Positions 1-6,707 are shown, counted from the stretch's first letter. The stretch is 8,957 nucleotides of DNA from Desulfobulbus sp. (GCA_030600525.1 JAUVLX010000134.1:1-8957); one strand, 5' to 3'. The notes: generated from the letters alone by a model not told the origin. Program-made: numbers and translations.

Positions 1-1817
1 AGAACCATATACGACACCTGCCCAGTGAGTCCGAGGGTCCATTTTTCATGAACATTTGCTATAATACCAGCGGATAAGGTTGGGCCGACGTCAAGGGCAT
101 GGTTGAATCGATCAGAAACAAGCACTGTCCCCCCTGCTAAACCGTACAGCAGGCTATCCTTGCTCAACTCTCGACTAAAGCCAAAGCCTACTTCACCAGT
201 GACTGCTAATTTTCGTTTGCTGTCTCCAACCCTCAGCCGTTGCAACGAAAGTTTGGTTTTCCAGGCAAGGGGTGCAGCCACTATCGTTGCCGGAGCGGCT
301 GAGAGGATATTGAGCAGATCAAAGGATTCGAGCTGGAACCTTTCCTTCTCAGGGTAATAACGAAACTGTGGATGTAGAGCCTCTATTTGTACACCCTTTT
401 CAAATCCACCCGGCGGATCAAAAACATCGTGAAATACCGGTCGGATACCGAATTGCAGATAGGGTTGCTGCCCATAGCTGCCTATGTCAAAATTGAGACG
501 GCTGACCGCGTGGCCCTGATCGGGACGAACTCCAGGTATAGCCACAGAAGGAGATAGCACAGATATCTCTATGGTGCTGCGCAAGGTGTCTATGAGGTGA
601 AGGCGATCATCATTGGTTTCTTCTTCCTCATTTATCATGCCGACAGCCACCCCGTATTGATAATAGAGGTGGGCAAATTCAAGTAACTGAGCCGTATCAA
701 ATGCACTCAGGTCATAAACGCACAAATCGGTAACGGCAACCTTGCCAATAGCCATCTCTTTGGCTAAGGCAACAAGTGACACATCCATTGCAGCTGCACG
801 TAACTCAAGCTGTGTCCTTAAACTGGGTCGGTAGGTAGCTTGTCCATGTATACCAGCACTCCCTACGATATCCCTTACAGTATCAACCGGAACATTCCAA
901 AAACGGTACGATGAGTCTGTTAAATCCAAAGTAGGCCGTACAGCTTCAAGAAGTGCCAGCAACTGAAAAGAACAATTTTCGTCAAAAAAATAGTAGGAAA
1001 AACCAGCATTACGGAGTTCCCACACATGAAACAGGAGATATCGCGTTTCGTCTGCACTGAGATTGAGGGGATACTCCCATATATCTCGATTTTCCAGTTG
1101 CCCGTATCGATTTGCCTGGATGTAATAGGGTTCTGCTGTAAAGGCACCGGTATACCCGCCAAATATCCCTTTTGCAGCGTAACGCAGCCCATGTTCTTGT
1201 TCCGTAATGGCAGCAAAGCCGATACTGGCTGTTAACAAAGGATGAATTGGAGAATACTCGCCGGAATCTATCCGCAAAAGCGTATGCCCGAACATGGAGG
1301 CAGGATTATTGAGATAGGAGACAGGGAACACAAGGGTCACCCCGGAGGGCTTCATCCCTGCCAACCACAGGCCGAGTTGCTCGCACTGCGGTTCGGGTTC
1401 TGGAAAGGTGGAAGCCTCTCCAGCAAGTTTTGTTTTGAGATAATGGTAACGGGCGGGGTATTGACAACGCTTGTCTTTTTCTCCGTTGCCAGCATTGCCA
1501 CCAAACAGCTGAGTCAGCGTAGCCTCACCTTCAGCAACCGGATCGTATTTGCCTGTTGGAGTTAGAAAAAAAGAGCCACTGTCTATGCGGCTCTCAGCTT
1601 TGCTGAACTGGGTCTTTTGCTCATAATGCAACAGCCGCAACCATGCTGGAGAGTGCCACAGCTGCATCTGAGCTGCACGTTGATGCAATTTCCCTAAGGA
1701 CGATTGAGCACTGTGTACATTTTCCAATACAGGGGAACCAAACAGCAAAAACAACCAAAGAAAGAGAGGCACCTTTCTGTACACCTTACCTCTTCGCCTC
1801 TCCTTCTTATCGATCAT
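1..1817 (-). CDS. DUF4105 (Lnb N-terminal periplasmic domain) envelope protein, 3'-truncated by the window edge
   Basis: The reverse strand is open for 605 codons without a stop, so the C-terminus lies outside the window. The N-terminus is basic with a hydrophobic stretch (about residues 17-30) and a possible cleavage near VHSA-QS, suggesting export. Residues about 50-300 carry DUF4105 hallmarks: a segment ending NPASMFGHTLLRI (about 171-183), a GIFGGYTGAF block (217-226), YxxxERDIWEY-like text (NRDIWEYPL, 243-251) and YYFFDENCSFQLL (275-287). After residue 400 the chain is beta-rich, with alternating polar/hydrophobic stretches that could form an outer-membrane barrel (inference). Its role is unknown; H178 and C282 could be a catalytic pair. 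The gene lies 30 bp downstream of the DUF3015-like lipoprotein, probably in one operon. ATG 1817 is the longest start but has a weak Shine-Dalgarno. An in-frame GTG at 1784, preceded by GAGG, would give a more compact signal peptide. Family call is firm; function is not. Confidence 0.88.
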   Translation of the reverse strand, partial: MIDKKERRRGKVYRKVPLFLWLFLLFGSPVLENVHSAQSSLGKLHQRAAQMQLWHSPAWLRLLHYEQKTQFSKAESRIDSGSFFLTPTGKYDPVAEGEATLTQLFGGNAGNGEKDKRCQYPARYHYLKTKLAGEASTFPEPEPQCEQLGLWLAGMKPSGVTLVFPVSYLNNPASMFGHTLLRIDSGEYSPIHPLLTASIGFAAITEQEHGLRYAAKGIFGGYTGAFTAEPYYIQANRYGQLENRDIWEYPLNLSADETRYLLFHVWELRNAGFSYYFFDENCSFQLLALLEAVRPTLDLTDSSYRFWNVPVDTVRDIVGSAGIHGQATYRPSLRTQLELRAAAMDVSLVALAKEMAIGKVAVTDLCVYDLSAFDTAQLLEFAHLYYQYGVAVGMINEEEETNDDRLHLIDTLRSTIEISVLSPSVAIPGVRPDQGHAVSRLNFDIGSYGQQPYLQFGIRPVFHDVFDPPGGFEKGVQIEALHPQFRYYPEKERFQLESFDLLNILSAAPATIVAAPLAWKTKLSLQRLRVGDSKRKLAVTGEVGFGFSRELSKDSLLYGLAGGTVLVSDRFNHALDVGPTLSAGIIANVHEKWTLGLTGQVSYMV

Positions 1818-1847
1818 TCTCTTATAAAAAAATATCGCCGAAAATCC

Positions 1848-2264
1848 CTATTGATAGGTTATATCTGCTGCGATCAGCCTATCATAAAGAGTGACAAGCA
1901 TCTGCTGGGGGGTTGTGGAAGGTGAGGGATAAAGCTGACTATAAGTATTTTTGGTAATCAGAAAAAAATTCTCCTCGTCATTTGCGGGAACATGTAACAA
2001 ACCACCCAAGGCAGCAAGGTGTTCCCCTTCACCTGCCGCCATTTCGCCCTTAAGCGCTATAAAGTTAGCCTGAGTAAACGCCTCAACTCCGGCACTGCTG
2101 CTTCCCGAAGAACCGGGGCTGGTACTCGATGTAGCATCGAGGGTAGCGTTAGTTGTTTTATCAAACGTTTTGGTAGAGCTTTCTGTGGGGGCTGTGGTGG
2201 TCGCACACCCTGACAGTAACCCGAGAACAACCAACCCCAATGCAATAGTAGAAAAATATTTCAA
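1848..2264 (-). CDS. DUF3015-like lipoprotein (TTG start)
   Basis: This is a predicted 138-residue lipoprotein. The N-terminal MKYFSTIALGLVVLGLLSGC is a lipoprotein signal with lipobox LSGC, so C20 would be lipidated. The next residue is Ala, not Asp, which by the E. coli Lol rule favours the outer membrane. A Ser/Thr-rich linker (about 21-60) leads to a compact domain (about 60-133). That domain contains NFIALKGEMAAGEGEHLAALGGLL and a later YSQLYPS...MLVTLYDRLIA segment, the pattern I associate with the C-terminal half of DUF3015. The frame is open further upstream to ATG 2324. I chose TTG 2264 because AGGAG sits 7 nt before it and it puts the signal peptide at the very N-terminus. The gene is followed after 30 bp by the DUF4105 gene on the same strand. 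DUF3015 and DUF4105 genes are, as I recall, neighbours in other Proteobacteria. Function is unknown. Confidence 0.8.
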   Translation of the reverse strand: MKYFSTIALGLVVLGLLSGCATTTAPTESSTKTFDKTTNATLDATSSTSPGSSGSSSAGVEAFTQANFIALKGEMAAGEGEHLAALGGLLHVPANDEENFFLITKNTYSQLYPSPSTTPQQMLVTLYDRLIAADITYQ

Positions 2265-2271
2265 AGATATA

Positions 2272-2276
2272 CTCCT
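2272..2276 (-). promoter_or_regulatory. Shine-Dalgarno that fixes the lipoprotein start
   Basis: On the minus strand AGGAG is followed by a 7-nt spacer and TTG at 2264. The upstream in-frame ATG codons (2324 and 2303) have no comparable ribosome binding site, and starting there would bury the lipoprotein signal behind about 20 polar residues. Confidence 0.75.
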
Positions 2277-2406
2277 GTAAATGTTTTGCGAAGAGTGATG
2301 CATAGACTTCTTTGTCTCAACCAAAAAGACAGGACAAGATATTCTAAGTCAAACATATACGTCAACCTGTATCCTTCATTGTCTGCAATTGAGCCATCCA
2401 TGCAAC

Positions 2407-2435
2407 TTGCTAATTGAGACAACGTTCATTATAGT
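2407..2435 (+). promoter_or_regulatory. Candidate sigma-70-type promoter for the DsbA-like gene
   Basis: TTGCTA (2407-2412) and TATAGT (2430-2435) are separated by exactly 17 bp. The -10 matches the consensus at 5 of 6 positions and the -35 at 4 of 6. Transcription would begin near 2442 and give a leader of about 68 nt. It lies between divergent genes, and no equally clean promoter is seen for the minus-strand lipoprotein. Confidence 0.5.
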
Positions 2436-2466
2436 ATTCGGATCTATACGAATATTTATAAACCTC

Positions 2467-2485
2467 AGGCCTGTTAAGGCCTTTT
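2467..2485 (+). promoter_or_regulatory. Leader hairpin with T-run upstream of the DsbA-like gene
   Basis: AGGCCT (2467-2472) pairs with AGGCCT (2477-2482) around a GTTA loop, and TTTT follows at 2482-2485. It sits between the candidate promoter and the Shine-Dalgarno (AAGGA, about 2496-2500). It could be a weak terminator/attenuator or a 5'-stabilising hairpin. The stem is only 6 bp and the T-run is interrupted by CTCA. Confidence 0.35.
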
Positions 2486-2509
2486 CTCATTTTATAAGGA
2501 CCAATTTCA

Positions 2510-3373
2510 ATGTTGAAAACACTCGCTTTCTGTGCCCTGCTCGCCCTCCCTGCGACTGTTCATGCCGCTGAAACAAATGCCATGAACAGTTCAGGCGACC
2601 TTAACTGGTCAACTCAAAAAAGCTGGAAAATGGATGTTGCTCCGGTTGCCTTTGTCCAGTCTCTTGACAATAAAAAAACTTTTGTACTTGGGGCAGATGC
2701 CAAAGTACACATATTCAATGCTAATGGAAAAAAGTTGGGTGCCTTACCGGTATCAGCAGATGTTATAGATATTGACATTGCCCCGCGTGGTGAAGTCCTG
2801 TACCTGCTCAACAAGGGCGATCGCAGTTTTACCGCTCTGGATATAAGCTTTACCCAGAATATCGACTTCAGTACAGCCCCGATCCTCGGCAACCCAAATG
2901 CCCCGATCACTCTGGTTGAATTTTCCGATTTTGAATGCCCTTACTGCAGTAAAGTAAAACCAATTCTCGATAAGCTCCTCAAAGCCAATCCGGACACATT
3001 AAAAGTCGCATTTAAACATTTAGCCCTCCGCATGCACCCCCAGGCTGAAACAGCTGCTCTGGCCGCTATTGCTGCTCAGAAACAAGGCAAATTCTGGGAA
3101 ATGCATGATGAACTTTTCAAAACCGAAAAATTAACTCCGCAAGCGATAGAAGCAGCGGCCCAAAAAATTGGTTTGAACATGGAACAATTTAAAAAAGACA
3201 AAGATGCTACAGCTAGCCGCCAGCAACTTGCCAGAGACATGTTTGACGCCCAAAAATCCGAGATAACAGGTACCCCCACCCTCTTTATCAATGGTGTCCG
3301 GGCAAAAAGCCGGTCACTTAAAGATCTTCAGGCAATGGTTGACCAGGCGCTGGAGAACAGCAGTGCGAAATAA
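2510..3373 (+). CDS. Secreted DsbA-family thiol-disulfide oxidoreductase with N-terminal beta-rich extension
   Basis: This 287-residue protein has a signal peptide (residues 1-19, cleavage near VHA-AET), so it should act in the periplasm. Residues about 35-115 form a beta-rich segment with propeller-like text (FVLGADAKVHIFNANGKKLG, 58-77, and GEVLYLLNKGDRSFTALDI, 94-112). Residues about 122-285 are a DsbA/DSBA-like thioredoxin fold: entry VEFSDFECPYC with active-site CPYC at 143-146, a helical insertion, and a cis-proline loop TGTPTLFING (253-262, P256). The family oxidises, reduces or isomerises disulfides in exported proteins; CPYC does not say which direction. The start ATG has AAGGA about 9 nt upstream. 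phoH begins 19 bp after the stop, so the two may be cotranscribed, though no functional link is known. A missing DsbB-like partner in the window leaves its redox partner open. Confidence 0.88.
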   Translation: MLKTLAFCALLALPATVHAAETNAMNSSGDLNWSTQKSWKMDVAPVAFVQSLDNKKTFVLGADAKVHIFNANGKKLGALPVSADVIDIDIAPRGEVLYLLNKGDRSFTALDISFTQNIDFSTAPILGNPNAPITLVEFSDFECPYCSKVKPILDKLLKANPDTLKVAFKHLALRMHPQAETAALAAIAAQKQGKFWEMHDELFKTEKLTPQAIEAAAQKIGLNMEQFKKDKDATASRQQLARDMFDAQKSEITGTPTLFINGVRAKSRSLKDLQAMVDQALENSSAK

Positions 3374-3392
3374 GGTAAAAAATGGACCAGAC

Positions 3393-4361
3393 ATGAACTC
3401 AACGATCACAAAGGATCTTGAGTTCATAGACAACACCACCGCGCAGATCCTCTTTGGTGAATTTAATAAAAACCTGCACACCATTGAACAGGCAACCGGG
3501 GTCAGCATTCATGTTCGGGGTAACCATGTTCAGCTCGAAGGAAGAAACCATGCCGTCGGTATAGCCGAATCAACCCTGAAACAGCTGTACACCCTTATCC
3601 AGAAAGGCTACCCGGTCTTTACCCAAGATATCGCTTTTGGGGTGAGGATCCTCGAATCCTCGCCCAAAACAACGCTGGAAGAGATTTTTTTAGATAAGGT
3701 GTATATCACCTCACGCAAGCGGGTTATCTCTCCCAAATCTGTCAACCAAAAGCGCTACATAGAAAAAATCCGCAACAATGATATTGTCTTTGGCATTGGT
3801 CCAGCAGGCACGGGGAAGACATATCTTGCTGTTGCCATGGCAGTTTCTGCTTTGACCAGTGAACAGGTCGACACCATTATCCTCACACGGCCAGCTGTAG
3901 AAGCTGGAGAAAAACTCGGTTTTCTTCCGGGTGATTTAGCACAAAAGGTCGACCCTTACCTTCGCCCTCTGACTGATGCGTTAAACGATATGCTAGGTCA
4001 GACAAAGGCCCAGGAATTAATCGAACGTGGAATCATCGAAATTGCCCCGTTGGCGTTCATGCGTGGCCGCACCCTGAACAACGCTTTCATTATCCTGGAT
4101 GAGGCCCAAAATACGACCAGAGAGCAGATGAAAATGTTTCTGACCAGGATAGGATTTGACTCACAGGCCGTTATTACTGGTGACGTCACCCAGATCGACC
4201 TGCCTGGCAATAAACACTCAGGCCTTGTTGAAGCCAAACGGATTTTAAACGATATCCAGGGGATCGGATTCGCTCACTTATCCAAATCCGATGTGGTACG
4301 TCACCCCCTGGTTCAGGAAATCATCCATGCCTACGAAAAACAGACAACGCCTCAACAATAA
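3393..4361 (+). CDS. ybeZ: PhoH-family ATPase (PhoH/YbeZ)
   Basis: This predicted 322-residue cytoplasmic ATPase has the full length usual for the family. The N-terminal part (about 15-70) resembles the small nucleic-acid-binding module of PhoH proteins. The P-loop domain has Walker A GPAGTGKT (136-143), Walker B IILDEAQN (233-240) and the PhoH signature ITGDVTQIDLP (261-271), then a conserved VVRHPLV (301-307). The YbeZ group is genetically and physically linked to YbeY and is thought to act as a helicase/ATPase in rRNA maturation; ybeY is the next gene here, which supports that. The frame is open upstream to 3291, inside the preceding gene. I chose ATG 3393 because the protein then begins as in relatives, and the earlier start would overlap the DsbA-like gene by more than 80 bp. 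No strong Shine-Dalgarno is seen, so translational coupling is possible. Confidence 0.93.
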   Translation: MNSTITKDLEFIDNTTAQILFGEFNKNLHTIEQATGVSIHVRGNHVQLEGRNHAVGIAESTLKQLYTLIQKGYPVFTQDIAFGVRILESSPKTTLEEIFLDKVYITSRKRVISPKSVNQKRYIEKIRNNDIVFGIGPAGTGKTYLAVAMAVSALTSEQVDTIILTRPAVEAGEKLGFLPGDLAQKVDPYLRPLTDALNDMLGQTKAQELIERGIIEIAPLAFMRGRTLNNAFIILDEAQNTTREQMKMFLTRIGFDSQAVITGDVTQIDLPGNKHSGLVEAKRILNDIQGIGFAHLSKSDVVRHPLVQEIIHAYEKQTTPQQ

Positions 4362-4519
4362 TGGACTCGTAAAAAGTCCATAACACCCCAAAAGATGGCT
4401 AAGTTAAAACACAGGTATACAATGAGAGGTATTTTTTATGGTGCGAAGGCATATATAAGGTATGTCGAGTACCATGAGAAATGCCACGACGCCGTAAACC
4501 GATGTTTTTACGACGCCAT
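4361..4519. repeat. MITE-like structured intergenic element with terminal inverted repeats
   Basis: ATGGACTCGTAAAAA (4361-4375) and the complement of 4505-4519 match at 13 of 15 positions, giving inverted ends to a 159-bp element. Each end also folds by itself: ATGGACT/AGTCCAT (4361-4367 with 4375-4381) on the left and CGTAAA/TTTACG (4493-4498 with 4507-4512) on the right. The interior has a nested hairpin: GGCAT (4448-4452) with ATGCC (4481-4485) enclosing GGTA (4459-4462) with TACC (4470-4473). ACGACGCC occurs twice (4486-4493 and 4510-4517). There is no open frame of note. The left end begins on the last base of the phoH stop codon. It could be a non-autonomous transposon remnant, a REP-like element or a structured 3' UTR. 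Confidence 0.5.
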
Positions 4520-4555
4520 CAACAATAGTAAACCCACCATAGCTGCCTCCCCTCT

Positions 4556-5737
4556 ATGCCCATGAACATTTCCTGCACTTCTACCATCGATTCTCTCAAG
4601 CTTAATCATACTCTGCTTAAACACCGTACTGCTGCCCTTCTCTCTCAGCTGGAGTTAAAAAACGTACAGCTCAGCATCGTGTTTATGAGTGATCCTGAAA
4701 TAGCGAATTACAATCTACAATATCGTAACAAAACCGGCCCCACCAATGTCCTTTCTTTCCCAATGGATTCTTCTGACAGCCATTTTATGGTGCCAGCCAA
4801 TGAGCTCGGAGATATACTTATTTCAGTCGAGACAGCTGAGAGGGAGGCTAGGAAACAGGGAGTAACCCTCCATCATCGATTAACAGAACTTGTCATCCAT
4901 GGGGTGCTCCACCTTATCGGCTTTGACCATGAACAATCAGAAAAAGAAGCCATTGAAATGTGGGATAAAGAAAAAATTCTTTTTCAGCAACTTAAAACAT
5001 CCAGGAGAATTACTATGCCGCATCTTGCCATCAATGTTGACCATGTTGCAACAGTACGCCAGGCCCGTGGAATTAATGAACCAGATCCAGTTCTCGCTGC
5101 CGGCATATGTGAACTTGCCGGCGCAGAAGGAATAGTGGCCCATCTACGGGAAGACAGGCGCCACATGCAAGACAGAGACATTCGTCTGCTGCGTCAAACC
5201 ATTAAAACCAAACTCAATCTTGAAATGGCAATAGCCAATGAAATAATTGACATCGCCCTTGAAATAAAACCAGACATGATCACCTTGGTTCCAGAAAAAA
5301 GGCAGGAACTGACCACAGAAGGCGGGCTTGATGTTATCGGCAATCTCAAAAAGGTGAAAAAGACCATCGCAAAAATGAACAAGGCGGGGATACCTGTCTC
5401 ACTGTTCATTGATCCTGATGCTGAACAGGTTGAGGCATCCGCAGAAATAGGTGCAACCTTTGTGGAATTACATACTGGCCGCTACTGTGATGCGCAAAGC
5501 GAAAAAGAACAAGGGCAGGAATTTCGCCTGATTGAACACGCTGCAGAGCTTGCTTTTGAATCAGGCTTGCGGGTTAATGCCGGGCATGGCCTGGATTACA
5601 GGAACGCCGGTCCTATCGCTGCTCTACCAACCATTGAAGAACTCAGTATTGGCCATTCGGTCATCAGCAGGGCGGTCATAGTAGGACTGGATCAGGCTGT
5701 TCGTGAAATGTGCGCTATTGTCAAAGCTCCTTACTAA
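4556..5737 (+). CDS. ybeY-pdxJ: YbeY endoribonuclease fused in frame to PdxJ (pyridoxine 5'-phosphate synthase)
   Basis: One 393-codon frame covers two complete enzymes. Residues 1-153 are YbeY, the zinc-dependent RNase of 16S rRNA 3' maturation and ribosome quality control. It shows the substrate-groove motif RNKTGPTNVLSFP (57-69) and the metal site HGVLHLIGFDH with H115, H119 and H125. Residues 154-393 are PdxJ, which condenses 1-deoxyxylulose 5-phosphate with 3-amino-2-oxopropyl phosphate to make pyridoxine 5'-phosphate. No stop codon separates them; the junction reads QLKTSRRIT then M154. Start ATG 4556 (or ATG 4562, two codons later) has no recognisable Shine-Dalgarno, and an in-frame TAA at 4529 leaves no better ATG upstream. 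YbeY next to PhoH/YbeZ is a common pairing. The fusion may be real, may be a readthrough arrangement, or may reflect a lost base at the ybeY stop. Confidence 0.88.
   Translation: MPMNISCTSTIDSLKLNHTLLKHRTAALLSQLELKNVQLSIVFMSDPEIANYNLQYRNKTGPTNVLSFPMDSSDSHFMVPANELGDILISVETAEREARKQGVTLHHRLTELVIHGVLHLIGFDHEQSEKEAIEMWDKEKILFQQLKTSRRITMPHLAINVDHVATVRQARGINEPDPVLAAGICELAGAEGIVAHLREDRRHMQDRDIRLLRQTIKTKLNLEMAIANEIIDIALEIKPDMITLVPEKRQELTTEGGLDVIGNLKKVKKTIAKMNKAGIPVSLFIDPDAEQVEASAEIGATFVELHTGRYCDAQSEKEQGQEFRLIEHAAELAFESGLRVNAGHGLDYRNAGPIAALPTIEELSIGHSVISRAVIVGLDQAVREMCAIVKAPY
5003..5007 (+). promoter_or_regulatory. Internal Shine-Dalgarno for free PdxJ
   Basis: AGGAG lies 7 nt before ATG 5015 and inside the ybeY-pdxJ frame. 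This is an ideal spacing, and it is a better ribosome binding site than anything upstream of the ybeY start. It predicts independent initiation of PdxJ. Confidence 0.7.
5015..5737 (+). CDS. pdxJ: Pyridoxine 5'-phosphate synthase PdxJ, internal-start product
   Basis: Starting at the internal ATG gives a 240-residue protein, the normal PdxJ length, and MPHLAINVDHVATVRQARG is a typical PdxJ N-terminus. In order one sees the NVDH and RQARG phosphate/substrate residues, HLREDRRH (around residues 45-52), the LNLEMA glutamate (around 72), LVPEKR, SLFIDPD, VELHTGRY, the catalytic-loop NAGHGLDYRN (His near 190) and the C-terminal phosphate-binding IGHSVISRA. All the key positions I know of are present, so the enzyme should be active. 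The AGGAG 7 nt upstream supports translation from here as a stand-alone protein in addition to the YbeY fusion. The 3' end overlaps the convergent potassium channel gene by 17 bp. Confidence 0.8.
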   Translation: MPHLAINVDHVATVRQARGINEPDPVLAAGICELAGAEGIVAHLREDRRHMQDRDIRLLRQTIKTKLNLEMAIANEIIDIALEIKPDMITLVPEKRQELTTEGGLDVIGNLKKVKKTIAKMNKAGIPVSLFIDPDAEQVEASAEIGATFVELHTGRYCDAQSEKEQGQEFRLIEHAAELAFESGLRVNAGHGLDYRNAGPIAALPTIEELSIGHSVISRAVIVGLDQAVREMCAIVKAPY

Positions 5738-6707
5738 ACCCTGTAATATCCTCATTAGATCCAAGAACAATCAGGATATCACCAGAATAGATACAGGTAA
5801 CAGGTTTCGGGTTAAAGAGCATGGTGTCATCTTCTCTTTTAATGGCAACCACAATCACGTCATATTTTTTTCTAATTTCAGACTCTATCAAATTTTTACC
5901 AATTAAGGGTGAGCTTGAACTCACCCTGAGTTCTTCCATGAGCAGGTCCAATTCTCCGGCACGCATGGTCAAATCTATAAAATCAGTTACCGTTGGCCGC
6001 ACAACCAGATGGGCCATCCTCCGTGCCCCTATCGCATAAGGCGATATAACCTTTGACGCTCCGGCCCGCATAAGCTTTGTCTGCACACCGGCAGCACCAC
6101 TTGAACGGGTTAAAATGTAAAGCTCAGGATTGAGCCCTCTTGCCGTCAGCGTGATGTAGAGATTATCGGCATCCGTACGAACCACGGAGATCAACCCCTT
6201 TGCTTTTTTAATACCGGCAGTGAGTAGGACGTCATCATCAGCGGCCTCTCCCTCGAAGGCGAGATAATTTAGTTCATCTATATCTTTGACGACCTCCGGA
6301 TCGTTATCGATAACCACAAATTGCCGCTCGTTTTCTTGTAGAATCTTACAAATTTCTTTGCCAATCCTGCCAAAGCCACACACTAGATAATGATCTTGAA
6401 GACGCGCAACATGCTGCTTCATTTTCCTTCTCCTATACAGTCCACGTATTTCTCCCTCAATCATGGTTTCAGTAATCTTGCTGAACGTATACATCACAAA
6501 GCTGACGCTGGTGATGACAAGAAAAACCGTAAAAACTTTGCCGGAAGGATGAATCGGGACAATATCACCGTAGCCAACGGTAAAAACGGTAATAATGGTT
6601 AAATACAAACCGCCCCAAAAGCTGGTATTTTCAAGCAGCATATAGCCGATGGTACCAACAACAAGGAGCATTAAAAATAAACTACTTATAATAAGAGCTT
6701 TACGCAT
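5721..6707 (-). CDS. Two-TM potassium channel with RCK (TrkA-N/TrkA-C) domains
   Basis: This 328-residue inner-membrane channel has the MthK layout. TM1 is at about 5-24, then a pore helix and selectivity filter TVGYGD (43-48), then TM2 at about 56-78. A basic linker (EIRGLYRRRKMK) leads to the cytoplasmic RCK_N Rossmann fold (about 105-225) with GFGRIG (111-116) and an acidic residue at the end of beta-2 (VVIDND, D134), typical of NAD- or nucleotide-binding TrkA-N. RCK_C follows at about 240-325. It should be a K+ channel gated by a cytosolic ligand (nucleotide or Ca2+); which one cannot be read from sequence. No strong Shine-Dalgarno precedes the ATG. It is transcribed towards pdxJ and the two coding ends overlap by 17 bp with no intrinsic terminator between them. 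Confidence 0.93.
   Translation of the reverse strand: MRKALIISSLFLMLLVVGTIGYMLLENTSFWGGLYLTIITVFTVGYGDIVPIHPSGKVFTVFLVITSVSFVMYTFSKITETMIEGEIRGLYRRRKMKQHVARLQDHYLVCGFGRIGKEICKILQENERQFVVIDNDPEVVKDIDELNYLAFEGEAADDDVLLTAGIKKAKGLISVVRTDADNLYITLTARGLNPELYILTRSSGAAGVQTKLMRAGASKVISPYAIGARRMAHLVVRPTVTDFIDLTMRAGELDLLMEELRVSSSSPLIGKNLIESEIRKKYDVIVVAIKREDDTMLFNPKPVTCIYSGDILIVLGSNEDITGFSKEL

Noticed and set aside
920..1565. Several short open frames on both strands, including a 107-codon plus-strand frame at 1242-1565
   Set aside because: They lie inside the long minus-strand DUF4105 gene, whose frame is continuous and carries family motifs; none of the short frames has recognisable motifs.
3291..3392. 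Upstream extension of the phoH frame
   Set aside because: It would overlap the DsbA-like gene by 83 bp and add basic residues not expected at the PhoH N-terminus; ATG 3393 fits better.
4361..4381. Left hairpin of the intergenic element as a phoH terminator
   Set aside because: The stem ATGGACT/AGTCCAT is perfect but it is followed by AACACCCC, with no T-run, so it is not a standard rho-independent terminator.
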